Positions 25,360 through 32,958 of a DNA stretch of 64,000 nt are shown here, piece after piece (within the stretch, counting starts at the first letter, position 1; each line of letters begins with the position of its first letter). The notes beneath the pieces were generated by a model that ran no database searches, was not told where the DNA came from, and saw nothing but the letters and a program-made list of their open reading frames with translations. Source of the DNA: Burkholderia sp. OK233 (GTDB taxonomy: Bacteria > Pseudomonadota > Gammaproteobacteria > Burkholderiales > Burkholderiaceae); contig NZ_OCSR01000001.1 of the NCBI RefSeq assembly GCF_900230185.1, positions 3,286,001-3,350,000 of the forward strand, given 5' to 3'. A program made the position numbers and the translations under genes.

Positions 25360-27750
25360 CTACTGGGCCAACCGGTCGATCCGCACCGTCTCGGAGAACA
25401 GCCCCGGCAGTTCACCGAGATCCTGGGCTGGGCCCAGAGCGAAACCATCGCCTACCGGAAAGCGCGTCAGCGCTGGTGCGCCGCCGGTGAAATAGAAATC
25501 GCCGAGCGTCGCGTCGGTTCTTCGATAAAGCACGAGCGCCGCATTGCGCTTGTCACGCACGAAAGCCGGAAAGACATCCGACCACGACATGCCACGCAAT
25601 GTCGCCGCCTGGACCGGCACGCCGGTCGCGTCCGCTGTGTCGAGCGTGGCAATGTCGATGACCGCGTCCTCGTTCGTCCCATCGAGATGCGGTGTCAAAA
25701 GAATCAGCGTATTGCTCGCTTTGCCTTGCACGGCCCCCACCGTCGCTTTGACGAAGTCGGGCAGGAAACTCGCCGGCAACAGTTTGCGTTCGCCGACGGT
25801 CATGCGCGTGCCGTCGTTGGTGATTGGCGTGAGCGCGAGCCGACCGTCCGCGCTATCCAACGCGACCAGGGACGCGCGTGATCCTGCAGTCTGGAATGGC
25901 AGAAGATTGGCGTTTTGCCGCAAGCTTTTGGCCTGTGCCATAAGCGTCGGCGCTGAGCCCGCTGAGCCCGCCGAGCCCGTGGACGACGCCACCCAGAGGT
26001 CGAGCCCGCTGTCGGCGCGTTTCTGTGCGATCAGCACGCCGGCACGTCCGGTTCCGCCGAAATCCGCCGCCACGTATTGCTGCGTCAACGCAGGCCTGAA
26101 CTCACGGCTAGTTTGAAGCCAGAGACGCGGGGCCTCGAAGCGCTCGCCTGTACTGCGGAGCAACCAGAACGCGGTGCCGCCCTGGCGCGCGGTGATGACC
26201 ATCAGGTCCGCCTTGCCGTCGCCGTCGAAATCGCCGAGCAGGAAGCGCGCGCTATCGAAGCACAGCGTGTCATCCGCGCAACTGGGCGCCGTGGCGTGGG
26301 GCTCGAAAGGGACCATGCCGGCGTACCAGAGGGCGGGAGGCGACGCTTTCACGAGCGACGCTGCATACACGTTGAAGCCGGGCCCGTCGTGTTGCCGTTG
26401 CACATAGACCGCGGCATGTTCGCCCGTGCCGCCGATGTCGCCGACCATCGCGGCAGCCAGTCGCAAATCGGTCGCCTGGGTGCGTTGCTGGGTTGCCCAC
26501 CGGTAGCGTGTGGTGAGCAGCGTGCAGCCGCGCATGGTGAGCTTGCCGTCGTTTTCGCCGAGACAGTGCCGCTGCGGCGTGTAAACGAGGCCGAAGTCCC
26601 ACGGCGTCCAGCGCTGCGCCATGTCCCATTGATCGCAGGTCTCGGAGATCAGATAGCCGTCGCGTTCGGCGATGCATTGCGAAGTCGCGACGCTCACGAG
26701 TGCGGCGTTGCGCCTATTGCCGGGATAGACAGTCAGCGGATCCCAGCGCCATTGTTGCGCGGATGAGCCCGAGCACACGGCGAGTGTCGGTGCCTGGCCA
26801 CTGCCCGCGGAGGTCAGGCAGCGGGTCGCCGCCGCATTGAAGAGCTGAATGGGATGCGGCTGGAAATCCGCTATGCGGCGATCGTTGCGATCGGCGAAGG
26901 CATAGCGGCGCGCGACCCAATTACCGTCCCACTGAAACTCGCCGAATACGTGCGAAAACTCGCTACCGTCGACGGAAAAATAGCTGGCGACAATATCGCG
27001 CTTGCGCTGAACTTCAGCCGCCGGCACATTGCCGGGCCAGTCGCCGGTCGGATAGGTGATGTGGTATTCGATCGGTACGCTTTTGTTCAGCGTCTGGGCG
27101 ACGTGGCGCGTGATGCGCGCGGTGTAGATGTGATCGGGATGCTCGAGAAACGGTACGGTGTCCGGATTGAGCGTGTAGATCTGCGACGCTCCGGCGAGTA
27201 TCACTTTCAGTGTGGCCGACAGCGAGGCCCGATCATATTGCACACGCACGGAGCCGTCGGCGTTCATCGGATAGGTGGACAGCGTGGCGTGCTGTTCCCA
27301 CAGGAGGCCGAGCGGTTCGCGGCCGCCGCGCACGGCGCCGCCGGGCAGGCGGAATTCGAGCAGGCGGACTTGCGGCTTGGCCTTCAGCACCATCTGATGC
27401 ACGAGCTTGCCGGCGATCGGAATATTCGTTTCGATCCATTCGTCAGGCACCCCCGCCATGCGCGCATACGCTAGCCGCGAAGCCCGCTCGCGGGTCTGCA
27501 CGTAAGCGAAATCAGCACCGTTGGCGCCGCCGATCAGATGTACGGTGGTGATGCACCAACCGGCGTCGAGCCGTTCGCTGATGGCGGGGTCCACAAAGAG
27601 CAGGTCGTCATCGAGGTGGGCGACGACCGTGACCAGCGTGCCGGCGCCGCAATCCGCCGCGCGCGCCGCACCAGGAAGGAGAGCGAAAAAAAGTAGCGCT
27701 AGAAAAGCAACGGATGAATCGCGAACGAGCCTGGCTGCCGATGATCGCAT
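25360..27750 (-). CDS. Secreted PIG-L deacetylase with lectin-like and FG-GAP-like regions
   Basis: The 796-aa protein has a signal peptide (cleavage near ARA-ADC, residue 31-32). A PIG-L/LmbE domain carries TVVAHLDDDLLF (about 42-52) and EHPDHIYTARI (His204, His207); HxDD and HPDH are the zinc ligands of GlcNAc de-N-acetylases. A ricin-B-like segment (about 305-430) has QW-type repeats such as SSAQQWRWD and AQRWTPWD. An FG-GAP-like repeat, LGDFDGDGKADLMVI, lies near 510, with a beta-rich tail. It probably removes acetyl groups from an extracellular polysaccharide while bound to it by the lectin region. ATG 27750 starts the signal peptide. Confidence 0.8.
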   Translation of the reverse strand: MRSSAARLVRDSSVAFLALLFFALLPGAARAADCGAGTLVTVVAHLDDDLLFVDPAISERLDAGWCITTVHLIGGANGADFAYVQTRERASRLAYARMAGVPDEWIETNIPIAGKLVHQMVLKAKPQVRLLEFRLPGGAVRGGREPLGLLWEQHATLSTYPMNADGSVRVQYDRASLSATLKVILAGASQIYTLNPDTVPFLEHPDHIYTARITRHVAQTLNKSVPIEYHITYPTGDWPGNVPAAEVQRKRDIVASYFSVDGSEFSHVFGEFQWDGNWVARRYAFADRNDRRIADFQPHPIQLFNAAATRCLTSAGSGQAPTLAVCSGSSAQQWRWDPLTVYPGNRRNAALVSVATSQCIAERDGYLISETCDQWDMAQRWTPWDFGLVYTPQRHCLGENDGKLTMRGCTLLTTRYRWATQQRTQATDLRLAAAMVGDIGGTGEHAAVYVQRQHDGPGFNVYAASLVKASPPALWYAGMVPFEPHATAPSCADDTLCFDSARFLLGDFDGDGKADLMVITARQGGTAFWLLRSTGERFEAPRLWLQTSREFRPALTQQYVAADFGGTGRAGVLIAQKRADSGLDLWVASSTGSAGSAGSAPTLMAQAKSLRQNANLLPFQTAGSRASLVALDSADGRLALTPITNDGTRMTVGERKLLPASFLPDFVKATVGAVQGKASNTLILLTPHLDGTNEDAVIDIATLDTADATGVPVQAATLRGMSWSDVFPAFVRDKRNAALVLYRRTDATLGDFYFTGGAPALTRFPVGDGFALGPAQDLGELPGLFSETVRIDRLAQ

Positions 27751-27901
27751 GTTGATTCGAGCCCTGACGGTGAGCTCGATCATACTGTACCGGTGTGGGC
27801 CGCCACGTTGGCGAACTCACAGTCGGCATCACTTTGCGCGCTGACATTGGGTCATGCGGATACCGGCGCGGTTGGCGCCAGCGGTTGCTCCGGCGCTGAC
27901 G

Positions 27902-28354
27902 CTAGCGGAAATAAGCCTTGGTGTTCTCGTGGACATCGGCGCATGCGAGCAGCTCCGATGGTGCTAGCCAGAGATAGTCGCTGTGCTGGTCGAGCCGGCC
28001 CACTGAGATGGTGCTGGTGAATTGCAGCGCGTAGGCGAGCACGATGTAGTGCGTCGACACGTCGGGCTCGGCGGCGAAATTGTCTTGGTAATGGTGCTCG
28101 AAAACGCCCTCGAAGCGCGCGGTCGAGCGCGTCAGCCTGCCGATGCCCAATTCGGCATCGGCAATGCGCGTGAACGCTGCGTCGAGTGTTTCGTCTTTAA
28201 GAATGCGCCCGCCGGGAACGAACCATGTGCCACGAGCAGGGCGATTACGACGATGGCCGATCAACACGCGGCCCTCGGCGTCGCTGACGATCAGATCGAT
28301 CGCGACCAGCGGCGTCAGACGCACCACGTCCAGGAAATCGATCTCGGTCAGCAT
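27902..28354 (-). CDS. gmm: Nudix GDP-mannose mannosyl hydrolase
   Basis: The 150-aa protein carries the variant Nudix box of GDP-mannose mannosyl hydrolases (GGRILKDETLDAAFTRIADAELGI), in which the usual REUXEE core is altered. The N-terminal LTPLVAIDLIV and RGTWFVPGG also match this group. The enzyme hydrolyses GDP-mannose or GDP-glucose at the sugar carbon, giving GDP and the free sugar, so it can trim the GDP-mannose pool that ManC fills. ATG 28354 has AGGAGA just upstream; the longer frame has no homology. It lies in a leftward series with the PIG-L and hydrolase genes. Confidence 0.87.
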   Translation of the reverse strand: MLTEIDFLDVVRLTPLVAIDLIVSDAEGRVLIGHRRNRPARGTWFVPGGRILKDETLDAAFTRIADAELGIGRLTRSTARFEGVFEHHYQDNFAAEPDVSTHYIVLAYALQFTSTISVGRLDQHSDYLWLAPSELLACADVHENTKAYFR

Positions 28355-28418
28355 GCCATCTCCTGCAGGGCGCGCGTCGGGTTGAGCGCGTGGTGATCGT
28401 GAGGCGATGCTGAAGGCG

Positions 28419-28568
28419 CTAGTAGTCGTCATGGTGCTCATCATCCCGGGTGAGACGGTTTGAGACATTCGCCAGTAGCAGGGCGACCAGAATCGCGCCG
28501 ACCGTGGCAAAGAGAAACGCCCCGACCATTGCGGCCAGCACCAGCATTGTCCATGCGAGGCCGTTCAT
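28419..28568 (-). CDS. Small single-pass membrane protein, 49 aa
   Basis: The protein begins MNGLAWTMLVLAAMVGAFLF and has one long hydrophobic stretch (about residues 5-33). It ends in an acidic/His tail (DDEHHDDY). The frame lies between the Nudix gene and the secreted hydrolase gene, on the same strand. The strongly membrane-like composition in a frame with normal wobble usage supports translation. I know no family; it could be a small subunit or regulator at the inner membrane. The ribosome site (GGAGCCGAG) is moderate. Confidence 0.55.
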   Translation of the reverse strand: MNGLAWTMLVLAAMVGAFLFATVGAILVALLLANVSNRLTRDDEHHDDY

Positions 28569-28746
28569 TTCTCGGCTCCAGCGCGTTGATATGCATGCGA
28601 GGTAGTCTCCGTCTGGATTTTACGGGTGCAAGAAACGACTTGCCCTGTCACATCACGCCGAAGTATCGTCGCGTCTCGACAGCAAGCGGTGCCTGTCGAA
28701 GGATCCACGGCGGCCGCCAGGCGCACTCCGCGCCCGCGCGGCACAT

Positions 28747-31059
28747 CTAGCGAGGCACGTAACCCTCCGGAGTCGTGACCGCGTCCTTGAACACGCTCGC
28801 GTTGGCGGACACCACATAGATGGGCGTCGGCGACAGCTTGAGGTTCGCGACACCGTCGCGATACGGCAAGCTCGATGGGTTGCCCATCATGTCGAACACG
28901 GTCACGTCGCCCGATGTGCCGGGCGCGTCCACACGCAGACGATAGTCCACGCTCTGGTTCGCGCTGAAGCCGGTTTTGGCATTCCACGCGTCGTTGTCAT
29001 GCGCCCACAACGCGGTCACGATCTTGCCGCCGCCAAGCCGGCGGAACGCATACGCGTAGACGCCTTTTGGGAGATTCTTCAGCGGCCCGAGCGTATCTGT
29101 CCCGTCGATGATCCGCGTCATCGCCGCCACCGCCAGCGCGGCAGGTTTAGGGCTGATGCGAGCAGCGCCGTAGGCGCCATTCGGATGATCGAGTTCGAAG
29201 AAGACCCCGTAGCCGGGCGCGGCGTCCGGCATGTCCGCGAGGTAAAACACGTAGGTCATGTCCGCGCCTTCGCCGAGCAGGATGAGATGCGTGCGCGCCA
29301 CGACCGCTGCTTGCGCATACAGCACGTTCGCGCCCGGATAATTTTTGCCGTACGCGGCACCGATGTCGTAGCTGATGCCGGTTTCGGTGACGAACAGCGG
29401 CGCGCCGGGTTTCAGGTATAGACGCAACTCGTGACGCAGGGCGCGCATCGCGGCGGGCAGCGCGCCCGGCACGGTGCCCTGGTTGCCTGAGTCAGCGACG
29501 CGCTCGGGCGGGTGCGAGGGTGTCGTGCCGATGTCGTAATAGCCGTGAATGGTCATGCCGTCCATATAGCGGCCGATCCCGAGTGGGCCGAGACGGCGCA
29601 TCTTCTCGACATTGACTTGCACCGAGGCATACGTCACACCCATCACCACGGCATGCGGGTCCGTCTGATGAATGCCCTCCCAGACAGCCTTATACATCGC
29701 GACGAAATTCGCGTCGGTATCGCGCCACGGCAGGCCGCCGTCGGCGTCCGGTTCCCACGTCACCTGATAGTAGTTGTCGCGCTGTTTGGGGAAGTAGGTC
29801 ATCCGCGTGCGGTTGGACTCAGTGCCGACTTTGGCCATGTAATCCTTCATTTGCGCGAGCGAGGCCGGCGCATAGCTGTGCGTCTCCTTGCCGGTCGGAC
29901 TTGCCCACTGAGGAATACCGTCGAGCTGGATCAGACGCATGATGTCGCCGCGCCCGAAGTAGGGGAGCAACTGCTTGCTCGCGGGATCGAACGTGCCCGC
30001 GTTTTTCGGCTCTTCCATATACCAGTTGCGATTGTCGTTCGCCCACGAAAGGCCGAGCGCGGTATAGACCGGCCGATAGCCGTCGCCGTCGCAGCAATGT
30101 TGCCCGGGTGCAAGGTAGGCGGTGCCCTGTCCGCCGAATCGGTGCCAATCTTCGTACGGAAAGCGGACGGCCGGCAACGCAGCGGAGGTGTCGGGCAGGA
30201 CGCCGAACGTGGCGATGCCCGCAGGCCGTGTGCCGCGCGATTCGAGCTGGCCGTGTGCGCGTTCCAGCGAGGCGGAGACTGCGAAGTAGCCGGCAACGGT
30301 CGAGGCGCAACTGAGGGTCGACAGCGTGGCGCCCGCCGCAACGGGGAAGCGGCCGCTGGCCCGCACGGCATTCCAGCTGTCGCGGATCTGCCAGTTGAGC
30401 GTGTCGTTCTGCGTAGCTCGTGTTGTGAAGACGAGCGCGAAAGGTTTGTCCGCTGCGAACAGGCGCGTGCCGTCGCTCGGCGTGTCCGCTTCCAGCAGAT
30501 CGCCGTTTGCGGCCGCGCGTACCTGTGAGGCGGGCGCGGCGCAGCGCAGACCCTGCCCAGGCGGCGCCTTCAATGAAGCGGACCCCGTGGCTGCGGATTC
30601 CGGCGCGGCGGCGGGCGCTGTGCCTTTTTTTGCCGAGGCGGCGGCCTCGGCCTCGGCCTTGGCCGCCGTGCTCGAATCAGCCGCGGTGACCGCAACCGCG
30701 CAGCGCTTCTCCACACCGGGAGCCGGATCGCCGAACACACCGTTATTGCAATCGGCGCTGGTCGTGAACGTCTTGATGACATGTTGCTCGACGGTGCCGT
30801 ACAGCACGTCGCGCGTACCGCTGAACCGGCAGGTTCCGTATTCCGCCGCGCATGGTGTCCACTTTCTGCCGTCGACCGTCAGATCGGCGTTGCTTGCGAT
30901 GTCAGGACCGGCTGAAGCCGCCGCCGCATTACACGAGGAGGCCACGATGGCCAGCAGGACAAATACCGCCGCCGAGGCGGCAAGGCGCAGCGCTAACCCG
31001 TGGGCGGCACAGGCGCCGGCGAGTGGTTGCAGCGCGCGATATTCACATACATCAGACAT
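28747..31059 (-). CDS. Secreted glycoside hydrolase, clan GH-A type, with extra N-terminal domain
   Basis: The 770-aa protein has an N-terminal membrane/signal segment (about 23-42, possible lipid Cys43 in VASSC). A Cys-containing domain follows (WTPCAAEYGTCRFSGTRDVLYG ... NNGVFGDPAPGVEKRC, about 67-120), a motif common in secreted polysaccharide-active proteins, then an Ala/Glu-rich linker. The rest parallels the 21452 gene: beta-sandwich (170-290), barrel with VTWEPDADG (Glu436) and FVTETGISYD (Glu559), and a beta-rich end. Conservation of both catalytic Glu suggests an active retaining hydrolase. It is the first gene of a leftward series reading from the 31060-31869 control region. Confidence 0.75.
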   Translation of the reverse strand: MSDVCEYRALQPLAGACAAHGLALRLAASAAVFVLLAIVASSCNAAAASAGPDIASNADLTVDGRKWTPCAAEYGTCRFSGTRDVLYGTVEQHVIKTFTTSADCNNGVFGDPAPGVEKRCAVAVTAADSSTAAKAEAEAAASAKKGTAPAAAPESAATGSASLKAPPGQGLRCAAPASQVRAAANGDLLEADTPSDGTRLFAADKPFALVFTTRATQNDTLNWQIRDSWNAVRASGRFPVAAGATLSTLSCASTVAGYFAVSASLERAHGQLESRGTRPAGIATFGVLPDTSAALPAVRFPYEDWHRFGGQGTAYLAPGQHCCDGDGYRPVYTALGLSWANDNRNWYMEEPKNAGTFDPASKQLLPYFGRGDIMRLIQLDGIPQWASPTGKETHSYAPASLAQMKDYMAKVGTESNRTRMTYFPKQRDNYYQVTWEPDADGGLPWRDTDANFVAMYKAVWEGIHQTDPHAVVMGVTYASVQVNVEKMRRLGPLGIGRYMDGMTIHGYYDIGTTPSHPPERVADSGNQGTVPGALPAAMRALRHELRLYLKPGAPLFVTETGISYDIGAAYGKNYPGANVLYAQAAVVARTHLILLGEGADMTYVFYLADMPDAAPGYGVFFELDHPNGAYGAARISPKPAALAVAAMTRIIDGTDTLGPLKNLPKGVYAYAFRRLGGGKIVTALWAHDNDAWNAKTGFSANQSVDYRLRVDAPGTSGDVTVFDMMGNPSSLPYRDGVANLKLSPTPIYVVSANASVFKDAVTTPEGYVPR

Positions 31060-31173
31060 GTGTTTCCCGTGTCGTTCGACGTACAGGTTCCGGCATGTTC
31101 GGGCGATAAAGCGTCACCGGATTGCTAGTTGACCAGGCCAGACCCGCCTCAGGCTACCTCGTGTCGCAATCTG

Positions 31174-31218
31174 TTGCGGAAACCTCATAGGCTATTTCCG
31201 CAATTCGATGGCGGAAAC
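31174..31218. promoter_or_regulatory. TTGCGGAAA inverted repeat, candidate enhancer site
   Basis: TTGCGGAAA (31174-31182) and TTTCCGCAA (31195-31203) are perfect inverted 9-mers with a 12-bp spacer, about two helical turns centre to centre. GGCGGAAAC follows at 31210-31218. The pair lies about 70-100 bp before the start expected from the sigma-54 element, the usual place for an enhancer-binding protein. Confidence 0.55.
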
Positions 31219-31248
31219 ATACCGGCTCTCATCCGACACAATCCGCCA

Positions 31249-31265
31249 TTGGCCCGTCTATTGCC
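31249..31265 (+). promoter_or_regulatory. Sigma-54 (RpoN) -24/-12 promoter
   Basis: TTGGCCCGTCTATTGCC matches YTGGCACG-N4-TTGCW with two mismatches and keeps the essential GG-N10-GC spacing. It points right, towards the GlxA-type regulator and manC. In Burkholderia cenocepacia the Bep exopolysaccharide genes are controlled by RpoN with the enhancer-binding protein BerB, so this type of control is plausible here. Confidence 0.6.
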
Positions 31266-31550
31266 GGGCGGGCAAAAGTTGTCTTATTGCCGTGTTTCAC
31301 GTTTGAAACATTAATCGTCTTGTTTATATTCTCCAGATCCAATAACAACGAATTAAATAATTTTCTCTCTCGAAAAGTGCTTATATTGGATGCTAGTTTA
31401 TATGTCCCTGCCGACCAAATATATCGTCAGAAGAAAGCCCCTCGGGCATCCGGTAAGAGCAATGACTGGTGCAAGCAACGGGGCTGCTCTCATTCTGGTG
31501 ATGTGACAGCAAGAAGTCACTTCAAATCTGCAGAATGCCGGGCAGATCAA

Positions 31551-31579
31551 ATTGCAACTCAAGCATTTCGAGTTGCAAT
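31551..31579. promoter_or_regulatory. 10-bp inverted repeat in 5' leader
   Basis: ATTGCAACTC and GAGTTGCAAT are perfect inverted repeats around a 9-nt loop. They could form an RNA hairpin in the long leader or bind a dimeric protein. No T-tract follows, so it is not an intrinsic terminator. Confidence 0.45.
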
Positions 31580-31869
31580 TGTATGTGTGCCAGCGCACAA
31601 AAAAATCACATTAATTAGCTTTAAGATTCGCGGAATGTAAATTCATTCATATGCAGAATCGGTATTTAATTCATTGAAAAAATAGTAGTGGATCGATTGT
31701 TCCGAAAATCACTGGCTGGCCACCATTTCGAAGCGCCAACATGTCTGCACTTTCGGTCATGGCGGCTAAATGCTTGATTGCGGATGGCTATGATGCACTG
31801 CACAGAGCATCCCTCTGTCTGGGCGTTCAAGGTTGAAAAGTAGATCCGTTTTCTGGTGAGAGGATGACT

Positions 31870-32856
31870 ATGACCTGCGCGAGTCTCGAGTCTGCAATGT
31901 TGCGCTGGGTGCACGCACCGAACAAAGGTATGCGTCGCATCGCAATCCTGATGTTCAACGACTGCTCGCTGCAGGGCGCGGGCGTGGTTGCCGAGGTGTT
32001 CCAGGCTGCCAACGAACTGGCATCGTCCGGTTCGGGTGGCTGGTTGTATGACGTTTCCTTCCTGTCGGCCGACGGTGGCATGGTGACCTCGTCATCGGCA
32101 CTGCGGGTCTGGACCGACGGCCTCGATGCGCGGCATTACGGCGGCTTCGACGCGTTGTATGTTGCCGGTGGCAAAGGCGCATTCGCCGCAGCCGGCGACG
32201 AGCGGCTGATCGCCTGGTTACGGCGCGTTCGCCGCAATACCGGCATGATCCGGCCGATCGCGGAAGGGCGCGCGCTGCTCGAGGCGGCGTATGTGCCGGA
32301 CAGCAAGGAAATCGGCGATTTCCGCCAGCAGCAGTCGACGCCGTCGCGCCAGACCGACCAGAACGGCGATGCGGGTGACCGGCTCGAATCGATGAGAAGC
32401 GCGCTCGCCATGATCAAGCGCGATCTCGGCGGCGCGACCGCCCGCACGGTGGCCGAGCGTCTGCTTGCCGATTCGTGCTCGAACCTCGCACCACTGCTGG
32501 GTGAAGACGGCGGTTTGAGCCCCGGCGACAAAGTGCGCGCGGCGGCCCGCTGGCTGCAAGAGAATTGCCAGCAATCGATTTCGATTGCCGATGCGGCTCA
32601 GTTCGCCGCGATGAGCGAGCGCAACTTCCTGCGCCGCTTCAAGATGGAAATGGGCATCACGCCCTCGAGTTTCCTGTTGCATGAGCGCCTTGCGGTGACC
32701 TGCAGCCTGCTGACCGAGTCGGAATTGCCGGTGGACAAGATTGCCCGGCGCACCGGCATGGGTAACGGTGACCGCCTCGCGAAGGTCTTCCGCAAGCGGA
32801 TGAGGATTTCCCCGACTGAGTTCCGGATTCAAAGCCGCCGCATGGTCGGCGGATAG
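31870..32856 (+). CDS. GlxA-type regulator: DJ-1/PfpI-like domain plus AraC helix-turn-helix
   Basis: The 328-aa protein has an N-terminal DJ-1/PfpI-like domain (RRIAILMFNDCSLQGAGVVAEVFQAAN, YDVSFLSADGGMV, YVAGGKGAFA) and a Gln/Ser/Asp-rich linker (about 150-180). The C-terminal AraC domain includes SISIADAAQFAAMSERNFLRRFKMEMGITPSSFLL and VDKIARRTGMGNGDRLAKVFRKRMRISPTEFR. It is the first gene after the sigma-54 element and 102 bp before manC, so it probably acts on this locus. ATG 31870 has AGAGGA at ideal spacing; ATG 31864 is possible but too close to it. Confidence 0.88.
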   Translation: MTCASLESAMLRWVHAPNKGMRRIAILMFNDCSLQGAGVVAEVFQAANELASSGSGGWLYDVSFLSADGGMVTSSSALRVWTDGLDARHYGGFDALYVAGGKGAFAAAGDERLIAWLRRVRRNTGMIRPIAEGRALLEAAYVPDSKEIGDFRQQQSTPSRQTDQNGDAGDRLESMRSALAMIKRDLGGATARTVAERLLADSCSNLAPLLGEDGGLSPGDKVRAAARWLQENCQQSISIADAAQFAAMSERNFLRRFKMEMGITPSSFLLHERLAVTCSLLTESELPVDKIARRTGMGNGDRLAKVFRKRMRISPTEFRIQSRRMVGG

Positions 32857-32958
32857 CGCGCGCCGCGAACCGCGCCGAGCGCGCCTAACAGGCAGTTGTT
32901 TCGTACCGTGCTTCGGTAAGTGTTTCCTTGACCTTAAAGAATTATAAGGAATCCGAAT

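Larger units (their letters stand above)
31060..31869. promoter_or_regulatory. Central control region of the exopolysaccharide locus
   Basis: This 810-bp AT-rich divergent gap separates the leftward hydrolase series from the rightward biosynthetic series. It holds an inverted repeat at 31174-31203 with a third half-site at 31211, a sigma-54-type promoter at 31249-31265, the dyad GTTTCA-CGTT-TGAAAC (31294-31309) and a 10-bp hairpin at 31551-31579. A 117-codon open frame (31287-31640) is AT-rich, lacks a ribosome site and resembles nothing I know; I treat it as untranslated leader. Confidence 0.6.

Noticed and set aside
31287..31640. 117-codon frame in the EPS control region
   Set aside because: AT-rich, no ribosome site, no family resemblance; better read as leader/regulatory DNA.
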